A DNA stretch of 51,602 bases from DAOSWM01 sp035380045 (GCA_035380045.1 DAOSWM010000020.1:1-51602), one strand, 5' to 3'. Numbered from the stretch's first letter, positions 40,433-49,243 are shown. The notes: generated by a model from the letters alone, not told the origin. Program-made: numbers and translations.

Positions 40433-41020
40433 ATGTATTTACTTGCATTTTATATAAGCATCAATCTCTGTTTACTACCGATAAACTCTGCGAATCGTAC
40501 AAGTATTTCAACAATTCAGCTTACTGATATCGGCCAGTTTGGTGTTATGAGAAAAGCGCGTGAAGGAATTCCCGCACATTACCACACAGGAATCGACATT
40601 AAGCGTCCCGGAAATAATTTTCACAATGAGCCAATTTTTCCAATTTCCGAAGGAATTGTTATCAGCAAACGAACCGACGGTCCTTACGCCCAAATTATTG
40701 TTGAACACTCAACAAGCGAGCTGAAATTCTGGACGCTCTACGAGCATGTTGCCGGAATTAGCGTAGAAGTTGGAGAGCGCGTTTCGCCCCACAAGCCTAT
40801 TGCTCGTTTTATGAATAAAGATGAGTTAAACAGGCACGGCTGGCAGTTTAACCATTTCCACCTTGAGATTTTGAAATTAAAACCTATTCTACTTGAACCC
40901 GACAGCAATCATCCCAACCGACATTACGGCTCATACTCACTTGTTTGCTTTACCAGTCATGATTTAAAAAAATACTACTACAACCCGCTAGAATTCCTAA
41001 GCAAGAACATAGCAAACTGA
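40433..41020 (+). CDS. M23 (LytM-like) metallopeptidase domain protein
   Basis: The 195-residue protein has a short hydrophobic N-terminus (YLLAFYISINLCLLPINSA), probably a signal peptide. It is then essentially one M23 domain with zinc ligands His51 and Asp55 in YHTGIDIKRPG, the conserved strand ISEGIVISKRTDGPYAQIIVEH, LYEHV, and the catalytic/ligand pair His141-x-His143 in QFNHFHLEI. All four active-site positions are kept, so cleavage of peptidoglycan cross-links or stem peptides is plausible. It starts 16 bp after truA and is likely co-transcribed. Confidence 0.88.
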   Translation: MYLLAFYISINLCLLPINSANRTSISTIQLTDIGQFGVMRKAREGIPAHYHTGIDIKRPGNNFHNEPIFPISEGIVISKRTDGPYAQIIVEHSTSELKFWTLYEHVAGISVEVGERVSPHKPIARFMNKDELNRHGWQFNHFHLEILKLKPILLEPDSNHPNRHYGSYSLVCFTSHDLKKYYYNPLEFLSKNIAN

Positions 41021-41177
41021 TTTTCATCAAAAAAATCTATATTTTGTATCTTAACTTAATTTTTTTATATTTATCAAATCTTTGTATTTCTGTATATTAG
41101 TGCAATATTTTGTTTAAAAACTTACAGTTAAATTTGATTGATTACATAAAATAGTTTTCAATAGAAACCCAAAAGGT

Positions 41178-43354
41178 TTGAAGTTTTTTTTATACATAAT
41201 TTTCTTTCTCTCAACATTTTCTGCTTTTTCGCAAAGTTTGGACAGCTTGCTGGTGGATTTATCTGTGGCTGAAAAGGCTGATGATAAAAAAGAACAGATT
41301 GAACTTTGCAAAAAAATTGGCAAAGCTTACCACGATTCCCTCAGCTACTCATTTGCTCTGGAATATTTTACAAAAGGATTAAATCTCTCCAGAGAGAACC
41401 AGCAGATTGCAATTTTCCATAAGCTAATCGGAAAACTTTACGTCGATTCGACTAACTACAACCTTGCTCTTAAGAATTTAAGGGTTGCCCAAGAAATTTG
41501 CGAGGAGGAGCATGTTGTAAACGAACTTTCCACCATTTACAATTTAATTGGAATGTGCTACGGGCTAACGAATAACCTCGATGCTGCCATCGAATCATTC
41601 GAAAAAAGCCTTGAGAACGACAAGTTAATACCCGATAGTGTAGGAATTGGCACCAGTCTTTACAATATTGGCTTAGCCTACTATTTTCAAGGAAAATACG
41701 ATAAAGCCATCGACTACTACGTAAAATCGGCAAATGTTCGGCAACAGATTTCCGATATCAACGACTACGTTACAAGTCTGACTTCAATAGGGGAGGTTTT
41801 CAGAATAAAAAAGGAGTACGCCAACGCGCAAATTTACTACAACGAGGCGCTAAAAAACAAAGAACACATTAAGAGCAAGGGAACGCTAGCGTACATATAC
41901 AGCGAGCTTGCGCTGGTTAACAAGAATCGAGAAAAATATCAGGTAGCAAAGGCGTACATTGATACTGCAATGAGTTACTGCAACGAAATTGGCTACAAGC
42001 GAGGAATTGCAACCCTGCAAAGCTACAGCGCTGGTATCGAAAAAAACCTTGGCAATAGAAAAAAAGCCGTTGAGATTTATTTTGAAACAGTTGAAAGGTA
42101 TAAAGAAATTGGGTTTGAAATTGGAATTGTTCAATCGAATATTGCCATTGCCGAGCTTTACATCGATTCCCATCGTTTTTCTGAGTCGTTGAGTTTAATC
42201 ACCGATGTGGAGGAGATGGCCGAAAACAACAATCTGCTCGACGAGCAGGCTCAAATCTCGCTCCTGAAATACAAAATTTTCAAAGCAATTGGCAATAAAA
42301 ATCAGGCGTTTACAGCCATTGAAAAATATATTGAACAGAAAGATTCCCTGTTTGATATTGGAAAAGAGGAAAAAATTCGTGAGGTAGAAACCAAGTACCA
42401 AACCGAACAGAAGGAGCAACAAATCGAACTACTTAACCGTGAGAATAGCTTAAAGGAAACAAAGCTAAAATCGCAAAAAATTCTGCTTGGCGCATCAGTG
42501 GTGTTAATCCTTCTGACGTTATCCCTTTCTCTGCTAATTTACAGGCAAAAAAGACTTAAGCTGCAGCTTGCTGCTGAGCAGAACCGGCAACGACTTCTTC
42601 GCTCACAGATGAACCCGCATTTTATTTACAATGCGCTGGCTGCAATCCAAAACTTTATTCTACAGAATAATCCGCTCGATTCCGTTTCGTACATCTCCGA
42701 ATTCTCTGCGCTGATGCGTTTGGTGCTGGAAGGTTCGCGAAGCAGCTTAATTCCGTTATCCGATGAGATAAAACTTATTGAAAGCTACTTAAAGTTGCAG
42801 CAGCTACGATTCGACAACTCATTTGAGGCAAAAATAAATGTTAGTGAAAACGTAAATCCGGATATTACAAAAGTTCCCCCGATGCTTTCGCAGCCGTTTA
42901 TTGAGAATGCGGTTGAACATGGAATGCGGAATCTTCCTGCAGGTGAAGGGAAAATTGAAGTTTCATTCGAACAAAGCGATAGTTTGCTAAACATTACCGT
43001 TTCCGATAACGGACCGGGAATTGAACAAAAAATAGAATCGGAAAAACCAAAACATAAATCGCTGGCAATGAAGATTACAAATGAAAGGATTGAGAATATT
43101 CGCCGAACTCTGCGCATCGATATTAAAATGGAAATTTCGAGCAGTTCGAATGGAACCANNNNNNNNNNNNNNNNNNNNNNNNNNNNNNNNNNNNNNNNNN
43201 NNNNNNNNNNNNNNNNNNNNNNNNNNNNNNNNNNNNNNNNNNNNNNNNNNNNNNNNNNCGAACTCTGCGCATCGATATTAAAATGGAAATTTCGAGCAGT
43301 TCGAATGGAACCAGTGTAAGGCTTTCAATTCCGCAAAAACGACTGAAGTTATGA
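41178..43354 (+). CDS. TPR-containing LytS-type sensor histidine kinase (interrupted by a spurious gap)
   Basis: The start is a TTG at 41178, preceded by AAAAGG. Next come a signal peptide (FFLYIIFFLSTFSAFSQ), TPR-like repeats to about residue 400, a TM segment (ILLGASVVLILLTLSLSLLIY) and a His_kinase domain with RSQMNPHFIYNALAAIQNF (His near residue 480). The HATPase_c domain has PFIENAVEHGM and DNGPGIE. At 43159-43258 lie 100 N flanked by identical 55-bp copies. Removing the N run and one copy (155 bp) joins SSSSNGT to SVRLSIPQKRLKL, the normal end of such a kinase. It also puts the stop at 43352-43354, overlapping the regulator start as ATGA. The corrected protein is 673 residues. Confidence 0.88.
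43159..43258. other. 100-N scaffold gap, probably spurious
   Basis: The flanks 43104-43158 and 43259-43313 are identical over exactly 55 bp, the same length as at the 22.7-kb gap. Collapsing the duplicate restores the kinase reading frame, so the gap appears to be an unmerged contig overlap rather than missing sequence. Confidence 0.85.
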
Positions 43355-44100
43355 TAAATGCAATTATAATTGACGACGAAGCGCATGCGCGGCAAACAAT
43401 CCGTGCAATACTAAAATCGTCCTGCGATGATGTAAACATTGTGGCCGAAGCGGCCAACGTTGCTGAAGCAGTTAATGGTATTAAACAATTCCAACCTCAG
43501 CTACTTTTTCTCGATATCAACCTTCCCGACGGCAATGGATTTGATATTCTAAAGCAAGTTGACCACAAAAACCTGCGAATAATTTTCATCACAGCCTATC
43601 AGGAGTACGCAATTCAGGCAATTAAGTTCAGCGCATTCGACTACATACTAAAACCCATAAATCCCAAAGAATTAATTGAGACAGTTCGCAAAGCAATTGA
43701 TGAGGAGAACACATTTGGCTACGAGGAGCGTTTGCAAACATTTTTCAACAATATCAACCAAGCAACTCCCGAGAAAAAGAAAATCGTTCTAAAAACCGCC
43801 GACAAAATCCATGTGGTTGATATTAAAAATATTGTAAGATGCGAATCGGATAACGCGTACACCACAATTGTGGTAAATACCGGGAAAAGTATTGTGGTTT
43901 CGAAAAGCATAAAATCGTTCGATGAAATGCTGAGTTCTCAGGGATTTATGAGAGTTCACCAGTCTCACCTAATAAACACAAACTACATCTCATACTACAA
44001 CAAGCACGAGGGTGGATTTTTGGTGATGTCCGATAATTCCAACGTTCCCATTTCAAACCAGAAAAAACCTTTGCTAATTGAATATCTCGAATCGCTGTAA
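43351..44100 (+). CDS. LytTR-family response regulator
   Basis: The 249-residue regulator has a receiver domain beginning MINAIIIDDEAHARQTI, phosphoacceptor Asp55 in LLFLDINLPDGNGF and conserved Lys in DYILKPINPKELI. It also has a C-terminal LytTR DNA-binding domain (KIHVVDIKNIVRCESDNAYTTIVV...FMRVHQSHLINTNYI). Its start overlaps the stop of the LytS-type kinase as ATGA, so the two form a coupled two-component pair. LytTR proteins bind direct repeats about 9 bp long upstream of their targets; I could not recognise such repeats confidently in front of the exported-protein genes that follow. Confidence 0.95.
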   Translation: MINAIIIDDEAHARQTIRAILKSSCDDVNIVAEAANVAEAVNGIKQFQPQLLFLDINLPDGNGFDILKQVDHKNLRIIFITAYQEYAIQAIKFSAFDYILKPINPKELIETVRKAIDEENTFGYEERLQTFFNNINQATPEKKKIVLKTADKIHVVDIKNIVRCESDNAYTTIVVNTGKSIVVSKSIKSFDEMLSSQGFMRVHQSHLINTNYISYYNKHEGGFLVMSDNSNVPISNQKKPLLIEYLESL

Positions 44101-44226
44101 ACTGAATTCAAAATGAAAATATTCAAATTCAAAGTACCTCCCTAGCAATTCAAATCATCAAAAAATAACAGTTTACAACGCTGTAATTTAGTTGAAAAAT
44201 TGATGTTTAACTAAAAATCTACAGCC

Positions 44227-45465
44227 ATGAAAAAATCTACACTGATTTTACTACTTACAGTTCTTTCCATCTCATTAACAGCACAAACCTGGGAGAGTGT
44301 TATTGAGGAAAACGCTGATTACCATTACAATGCTGTTCAGTTCCTGAATGAGGATGAAGGTTACGTTATTGGTAGCGGTCCGGAATCATCCACACCAGTT
44401 GTTCTAAAAACCACCGATGGTGGTGAAAACTGGACTGATGTTGCCAACGATTTACCCGAGGGATACGTTAACACGCTTGCATTTTCCGATGTTAACTCGG
44501 GATTTATTACGCTCAGTAGCGGGAAAATATTCCTTACAACCGATGGCGGAGAAAATTGGACACAAATGTTAACCGATGAGGATGGCAACGTTTTTACAGT
44601 AAAATATGCCGGAAATTATAACGATGCGGATGTTTTTTACGCATTTACAGCAAGCAAAATATACAAAACTGTTGATATGGGCGAAAACTGGGAATTAGCA
44701 TACAATCACGGAAGCAACGTTTTTGTTACTGCTGTTCTTACAAACGGAAACGGGATTAGTTTTGGTTCAGAAAATAAGGCACTCTTTGCTTACGGATCGG
44801 ATAATGGAGAACTCTACATGTACGATGGAGAAGAAGCATACTCAGTGTACGAGTCAACACATGCAAATCCATTCAGCTGTGTTTTTGCAGTTTCCGATGA
44901 TGTTTACTTTGCCAGCAGCGGAACTCGTTTTGTAAGAGTTACCGATCCCGGTGAGGACAACCAAATCACAAATAACCTTACGAATGCTCTTTACATTAAT
45001 GCTCTCAACTTTCTTGACATTAACCATGGATTTGGAGCCACATCAACCGGCGATATTTACTTTCTGAAAAATTTGGGCTCCAGCTACACAAAGGAGTACG
45101 ATGGAGATATTCAGCTAAATGGTGTAAGCATTGCCAGCAATAGCTCAGTTTTTGCCTGTGGCAAAGGTATAATCCTAAAACGCTCAGGAAATATTGTTGA
45201 CGACAACACATCTGTTTTTGGAATGGAAACCGGTAAAAATATTTTCAGGATTTACCCAAATCCTTCGAATGGAGAAATAAACATCGAACTTACTGAGAGT
45301 ATGCAGAATGCATTATATGAAGTTTACGATATTTCCGGCAGGAAAATTATTGCAAGCCAACCAATCAACAGTACTTGCAGCAAAATCAATCTTGATTCTG
45401 GGGTTTACCTAATTGTTGTCTCTGATGGCAAATTCTCACAGGTTGAAAAAGCTATAATATTTTAA
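44227..45465 (+). CDS. Exported Asp-box/BNR propeller-like protein with T9SS type A sorting domain
   Basis: The 412-residue protein has a signal peptide (KSTLILLLTVLSISLTAQ). It carries repeated Asp-box motifs (TTDGGENWTDV, TTDGGENWTQM, TVDMGENWELA) typical of sialidase/Ycf48-like beta propellers. The C-terminus, FRIYPNPSNGEINIELTE...YDISGRKI...LDSGVYLIVVSDGKFSQVEKAIIF, is a Por_Secre_tail (T9SS type A) signal, so the protein is exported through the outer membrane and released or anchored at the surface. The enzymatic function, if any, is unknown. It follows the LytS/LytTR pair by 126 bp in the same direction. Confidence 0.9.
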   Translation: MKKSTLILLLTVLSISLTAQTWESVIEENADYHYNAVQFLNEDEGYVIGSGPESSTPVVLKTTDGGENWTDVANDLPEGYVNTLAFSDVNSGFITLSSGKIFLTTDGGENWTQMLTDEDGNVFTVKYAGNYNDADVFYAFTASKIYKTVDMGENWELAYNHGSNVFVTAVLTNGNGISFGSENKALFAYGSDNGELYMYDGEEAYSVYESTHANPFSCVFAVSDDVYFASSGTRFVRVTDPGEDNQITNNLTNALYINALNFLDINHGFGATSTGDIYFLKNLGSSYTKEYDGDIQLNGVSIASNSSVFACGKGIILKRSGNIVDDNTSVFGMETGKNIFRIYPNPSNGEINIELTESMQNALYEVYDISGRKIIASQPINSTCSKINLDSGVYLIVVSDGKFSQVEKAIIF

Positions 45466-45502
45466 ATCAAAATAAAGTACTAATCAAATAAAACCAAATA
45501 CT

Positions 45503-45862
45503 ATGAGAAAGCTAATTCTTTTTTTAGGAGTAATTCTGGCCACATCATGTGCCACATCAACAAACGAGAAAAATACTGACAGCGAAAACAAAACCACATC
45601 AACAACCGAAAGCACAGACGTTAGCGCTTGCGATCAGTTTCTTGACGACTACGAAAAGTGGGCCGATGAAGTAATTGAAGTTTACAAAAAGGTAAAGGAA
45701 AATCCAACCGACGTGGAGAATACACAAAAAATGATGGAAGCAACTGCCAAAATGGCCGAATGGTCAGAAAAATGGACAAAACTTTACGATTGCGCTAATA
45801 ATGAAGAGTACGCTGAGCGGGTTGAAAAAATTCAGGAAAAGGTTGATAATGCCATGAACTAA
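45503..45862 (+). CDS. Small lipoprotein with a two-Cys helical module
   Basis: The 119-residue protein begins MRKLILFLGVILATSCATS, with a lipobox (LATSC, Cys16). A Thr/Ser-rich linker (residues ~17-41) precedes a 78-residue acidic, helical-looking module (42-119) that starts ACDQFLDDYEKW and ends KIQEKVDNAMN. The same module, 78 residues without gaps and about one-third identical, ends the next protein (residues 585-662). Conserved residues include two Cys (43 and 97 here), FLxDYE, KVKxNPxDV and one Trp. I do not recognise the family. Two Cys 54 residues apart could form a disulfide in the periplasm or outside the cell. Confidence 0.8.
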   Translation: MRKLILFLGVILATSCATSTNEKNTDSENKTTSTTESTDVSACDQFLDDYEKWADEVIEVYKKVKENPTDVENTQKMMEATAKMAEWSEKWTKLYDCANNEEYAERVEKIQEKVDNAMN

Positions 45863-45904
45863 TTTTTTTGTACCTTGAAAAGCAAACACCAAAAATATTG
45901 AACT

Positions 45905-47893
45905 ATGAAAGCAAAAATATTTTTAGTTATCACACTTAGCCTATTTTTTACACGTTCCCTTCTGGCGCAGGAGTACACAACAAAAATGGAGGTTATTTTC
46001 ACGTCGGAACACAAATCGGTGAATTTACAGCACGTAAAAGCAGCCATAGACAGTAAAGAGCATTTACATGTTGTTTTTACCGAGTTTGAAAATCATTTTT
46101 TTTATGGCACAAACCAGAGTGGAAGCTGGAAATTCAAGCAGCTTCAATATTTTGATACGCAGGAGCAAGAAACTTTTGATGTTGTAAAACTCACCAACAT
46201 TGCCGTTGATGCCAACGATAACGTTCATATTGTTACTTTCGACCGATACGGCGAGAAAGTGGTTTACGGCAAAAAAACCGCAAGTTCAGGGGAATTTAAG
46301 TTACAAACCGTAAAACTCTCACCAGAGCCGCGCTATCTCTCAGTGTATGGAGGTTATGGAGAGGAGTACTCTGATTTGGCTGTGGACAAGAATGGAGGCT
46401 TACACCTAATCTGCAAAGCAGACTACAGAACACAGGACGAAACAAAATACTCTCAATGCGCCACCTATTTCCATAAGCCCGTATCGTCTGATAATTGGAA
46501 TTTGGAGGTTCTTATTTACGACCCACAGTTTGACGACCGTAACTGGAGTTACGGAACCAGCTCATCAATAGCTTGCTACGACGACAAAGTGTATGCGGTA
46601 ATAGGAGGCGCAAACGAGCTACATTTCGGAACTGGTAATATATCTGGCGGAAAATGGGATATCGAAAGGCTGCTCTACACGCCCGACAAGGCAATCAACT
46701 CCGGTAAAGATGAAACTTCGCTCGCTATTTCTCCCAACGGAAGTATTAAATTAGCTTTTTTAGACAGAACGGACGCTGATGATGAAAGTGACAGGCATGG
46801 TGTAAATATTTTTAGTAGAAGCAACTGTGGCGACAACCAGTGGAAAGGCTTTAACTTTAGCAAAAGTTTGCCGGTTTCGGCTACAACAGTATATAGCCCC
46901 GAAGTTGCTTTTGATAATAATGGGAAATTCTACATTGCATTTGGGAGAAACGAATATGCATTGTGGCATCAAACCTGCGATTGCAATGCTGAATACAAAA
47001 AGATATATTCTTTTGAAGCTCACCGGGCTGACCAGGTGGCTATGGTTATTGGAAGTGATAATACGGTTTACACCTTTTTCACCTCAAACTACGATAACCA
47101 GCTACGGTTTCTAACCGCTAAGCCACAAAGTAGCACAAAGAATTGTAACTATCCACCAAAAATTGTTAACCACACAGGAAAAACTAACCTAAAACCCGGT
47201 GAAAGTTGGACTGCAACGATTACAGCGTCTGACCCTGAGTGCGATAAAATCAAGTTCGAAACCATTATCCAAAACGATATTTTTAATTTCAAAGATAACG
47301 GTGATGGAACTGCAACAATTACAGCAACCATGCCCGAAGGTGAAGGGAAAGGCACTCCTGGAATATCGGTTTGGGCGCTGGATGAGAAGCATCCAGATAC
47401 AAATGACGAAGTTAGCGTAATTACTTTTCAGCTCGTTATTACTCCCGAAGGAGAAGAGAAGGGAAGCATTAAGGTAACAAATAAATGTTCGGGCAACAAC
47501 GATGGAATGCCTATTTCAAATAAAAAGAAGAAAAGCAACAAGGAAGCCAGCCCGAGCCAGAGTTCAACTACAACCACATCAACTTCATCAACGAAAGCTA
47601 GCTCAAATGCAGGTGGAAATGGTCAAATAAATTCAAGTGCTGGAAGATCAAATCCCGATTGCGAAAAATTCTTAGCGGACTATGAGGCTTACTCCCAAAA
47701 GTATATTCCTGTAGCCAGCAAAGTTAAAGCAAATCCGATGGATGTTAATTCAGCAATGCAGCTGGGCACGCTGATGGAAGAGTATGCAGCACTCTCAACG
47801 CAATGGGTAAACATGAATGAATGTCATGAAAATCCTGCATACCAAAAAAGATACGATGAAATAACCAAAAAGATTCAGGATGCAAATCCTTAA
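45905..47893 (+). CDS. Exported propeller-like protein ending in the same two-Cys module
   Basis: The 662-residue protein has a signal peptide (KIFLVITLSLFFTRSLLAQ). About 420 residues of repeats follow with the pattern xIAVDANDNVHIVTFDRYGEKVVYG / LAVDKNGGLHLICKADYR, sialidase-like beta-propeller blades. A ~100-residue Ig/cadherin-like domain comes next (YPPKIVNHTGKTNLKPGESWTATITASDPECDKIKFE). Then come a Ser/Thr/Lys-rich linker (KKKKSNKEASPSQSSTTTTSTSSTK) and a C-terminal 78-residue module beginning DCEKFLADYEAY, paralogous to the preceding lipoprotein. It has no T9SS tail, so the module is where a sorting or anchoring domain might be expected. Function unknown; the gene starts 43 bp after the lipoprotein. 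Confidence 0.82.
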   Translation: MKAKIFLVITLSLFFTRSLLAQEYTTKMEVIFTSEHKSVNLQHVKAAIDSKEHLHVVFTEFENHFFYGTNQSGSWKFKQLQYFDTQEQETFDVVKLTNIAVDANDNVHIVTFDRYGEKVVYGKKTASSGEFKLQTVKLSPEPRYLSVYGGYGEEYSDLAVDKNGGLHLICKADYRTQDETKYSQCATYFHKPVSSDNWNLEVLIYDPQFDDRNWSYGTSSSIACYDDKVYAVIGGANELHFGTGNISGGKWDIERLLYTPDKAINSGKDETSLAISPNGSIKLAFLDRTDADDESDRHGVNIFSRSNCGDNQWKGFNFSKSLPVSATTVYSPEVAFDNNGKFYIAFGRNEYALWHQTCDCNAEYKKIYSFEAHRADQVAMVIGSDNTVYTFFTSNYDNQLRFLTAKPQSSTKNCNYPPKIVNHTGKTNLKPGESWTATITASDPECDKIKFETIIQNDIFNFKDNGDGTATITATMPEGEGKGTPGISVWALDEKHPDTNDEVSVITFQLVITPEGEEKGSIKVTNKCSGNNDGMPISNKKKKSNKEASPSQSSTTTTSTSSTKASSNAGGNGQINSSAGRSNPDCEKFLADYEAYSQKYIPVASKVKANPMDVNSAMQLGTLMEEYAALSTQWVNMNECHENPAYQKRYDEITKKIQDANP

Positions 47894-47957
47894 AGTGTGA
47901 TAAAAGTTCAATACTCAGAAACTGTCTATTTTTAAAAGATTTTTTTATTATCAATTA

Positions 47958-48116
47958 CCATGGGCTTTAGCTTGCCTACTGCAAGCAGGCCCATTGGTTA
48001 TAAAAAAATCGAACATGGCTTTAGCCAAACTTTTCTCTCATATTTTGGCTTAAGCCTGTTTTCAAAACCAATAAATTCCATGGGCCTGCTTGCAGTAGGC
48101 AAGCTAAAGCCCATGG
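47958..48116. repeat. MITE-like element with perfect 37-bp terminal inverted repeats
   Basis: Left arm 47958-47994 (begins CCATGGGCTTTAGCTTGCCT) is the exact reverse complement of right arm 48080-48116. The 85-bp interior has a second, near-perfect inverted pair, GGCTTTAGCCAAA and TTTGGCTTAAGCC. No coding capacity and no clear target-site duplication. It may be a nonautonomous mobile element or a REP-like structure. Confidence 0.8.
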
Positions 48117-48154
48117 CAAAAACTAAATTTCAAACAATTTCTAACCATTCAATT

Positions 48155-48187
48155 AACCGGACGAAAAAATATTCGTCCGGTTTTTTT
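48155..48187 (+). terminator. Rho-independent terminator
   Basis: Perfect 10-bp stem AACCGGACGA (48155-48164) / TCGTCCGGTT (48173-48182) followed by T-rich sequence. It ends upstream transcription ahead of the 48.2-kb promoter. Confidence 0.9.
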
Positions 48188-48207
48188 GTTAAAAAAGCTC
48201 AATTTTT

Positions 48208-48237
48208 TTTGCTGATAAATAAAATGTATTAACTTTG
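48208..48237 (+). promoter_or_regulatory. Promoter of the membrane protein-regulator operon
   Basis: TTTG (48208-48211), 18-bp spacer, TAACTTTG (48230-48237): a full -33/-7 match with the same spacing as the tRNA-Leu promoter. The -7 element overlaps a palindrome at 48231-48249. Confidence 0.72.
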
Positions 48238-48249
48238 TATTTCAAAGTT
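48231..48249. promoter_or_regulatory. Palindromic operator, site 1
   Basis: AACTTTG (48231-48237), TATTT, CAAAGTT (48243-48249): a perfect 7-bp inverted repeat covering the -7 element and start site. Nearly the same site precedes creD (49227-49243), with matching downstream bases (TTCTTTTAATCAA). Confidence 0.65.
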
Positions 48250-48268
48250 CTTTTAATCAAATCTAACT

Positions 48269-48937
48269 ATGGCGACTAAAGATGAGCATATAAAGGACCT
48301 TCAGGAAATCAGGTCGATGATGGAACGTTCGTCGAGATTCATTTCTCTCAGTGGACTTTCAGGAGTTTTTGCCGGCATTACAGCTTTGCTGGGTGCTTTG
48401 GCAGTTTACATTTACAAGTCAGAATTTTTCTACGGACAATTCCACAATAAGCAAAGAGTATACTTCAGGGGAAATTTAATTTACGGAGCAGAACTCACTC
48501 ATTTTATTTATTTTCTAATTGTAACAGCTACAATAGTACTTATAGTCGCCTTAACTTTTGGTGTACTTTTCACAACACGGAACGCACGCAGGAAAAATCT
48601 TCCCTACTGGGATTCCAGCGCAAAACGGATGCTCATAAATCTTTTTATTCCACTTGCTGCCGGAGGAATTTTTTGCCTTGCACTTTTCTATCATCAACAA
48701 ATCTACCTTGTTGCGCCGGCAACACTGGTTTTCTACGGAATTGCGCTTATTAACGCCAGCAAGTTTACGCTGAACGATATTCGTTATCTGGGATTTTCAG
48801 AAATAATTCTAGGATTAATTTCCATGTTTTTTGCAGGATACAGCTTGTTTTTCTGGGCTTTTGGTTTCGGAATCCTGCACATTATATACGGCACAACCAT
48901 GTACTGGAAGAATGAAAGAGCTAATAGTAAATCTTAA
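48269..48937 (+). CDS. Multispanning membrane protein of unknown function
   Basis: The 222-residue protein has a charged N-terminus (MATKDEHIKDLQEIRSMMERSSRF), then about six hydrophobic segments (GLSGVFAGITALLGALAVYIY, FIYFLIVTATIVLIVALTFGVLF, LINLFIPLAAGGIFCLALFY and three more). It ends KNERANSKS. I do not recognise a named family. It overlaps the winged-helix regulator gene by 26 bp, so the two are coupled, and it shares a palindromic operator with creD. A role linked to the regulator and CreD in the cell envelope is inferred from context. Confidence 0.8.
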   Translation: MATKDEHIKDLQEIRSMMERSSRFISLSGLSGVFAGITALLGALAVYIYKSEFFYGQFHNKQRVYFRGNLIYGAELTHFIYFLIVTATIVLIVALTFGVLFTTRNARRKNLPYWDSSAKRMLINLFIPLAAGGIFCLALFYHQQIYLVAPATLVFYGIALINASKFTLNDIRYLGFSEIILGLISMFFAGYSLFFWAFGFGILHIIYGTTMYWKNERANSKS

Positions 48938-49211
48938 TAAGCATTTCGAAAGCCGCATCCGGCTTGGAATTATGTCGGTGCTGATGGTGAACGACTGGGT
49001 CGATTTCAGCTCGTTAAAAGAGACCCTTACCCTTACCGATGGTAATTTGGCCAGCCACATAAAGGCGCTTGAGAATGAAAGTTACGTTGAGGTGAAGAAA
49101 CAATTTCTTGGTCGTAAACCTAACACCAGCTACCGTGCAACCATCGAAGGACGCAGAGCCTTCGAGGAACATCTTGCAGCGCTTGAAAATCTGATTAAAA
49201 CAAACAAATAA
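48912..49211 (+). CDS. Winged-helix transcriptional regulator (MarR/ArsR-like)
   Basis: I choose the ATG at 48912, giving 99 residues (MKELIVNLNKHFESRIRLGIMSVLMVNDWVDFSSLKETLTLTDGNLASHIKALENESYVEVKKQFLGRKPNTSYRATIEGRRAFEEH...). The longer frame back to 48831 lies inside the membrane-protein gene. The winged helix with the recognition helix in TDGNLASHIKALE and a wing in FLGRKPNTSYRATIEGR matches the small one-domain regulators (HTH_34-like) often found next to creD in Bacteroidota. It probably binds the palindrome present upstream of its own operon and of creD. Confidence 0.9.
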   Translation: MKELIVNLNKHFESRIRLGIMSVLMVNDWVDFSSLKETLTLTDGNLASHIKALENESYVEVKKQFLGRKPNTSYRATIEGRRAFEEHLAALENLIKTNK

Positions 49212-49226
49212 TTTTTTTATCAACTT

Positions 49227-49243
49227 ACTTTGCATTTCAAAGT
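49227..49243. promoter_or_regulatory. Palindromic operator, site 2, upstream of creD
   Basis: ACTTTG (49227-49232), CATTT, CAAAGT (49238-49243), again overlapping a -7-like motif (TTACTTTG) and followed by TTCTTTAATCAA as at site 1. It lies 29 bp before the creD ATG. Confidence 0.6.

Larger units (their letters stand above)
47894..48207. other. Intergenic region with a MITE-like palindrome and a terminator
   Basis: No gene. A 159-bp inverted-repeat element (47958-48116) is followed by a strong terminator (48155-48187). A frame of about 90 codons runs through the palindrome but is a by-product of the repeat. Confidence 0.7.

Noticed and set aside
47960..48232. A 90-codon open frame through the 48-kb palindrome
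   Set aside because: It is produced by the inverted repeat and runs over a strong terminator and a promoter; no protein-like composition or start signal.
48831..48911. N-terminal extension of the winged-helix regulator
   Set aside because: It lies inside the membrane-protein gene in another frame; the ATG at 48912 gives a normal family start.
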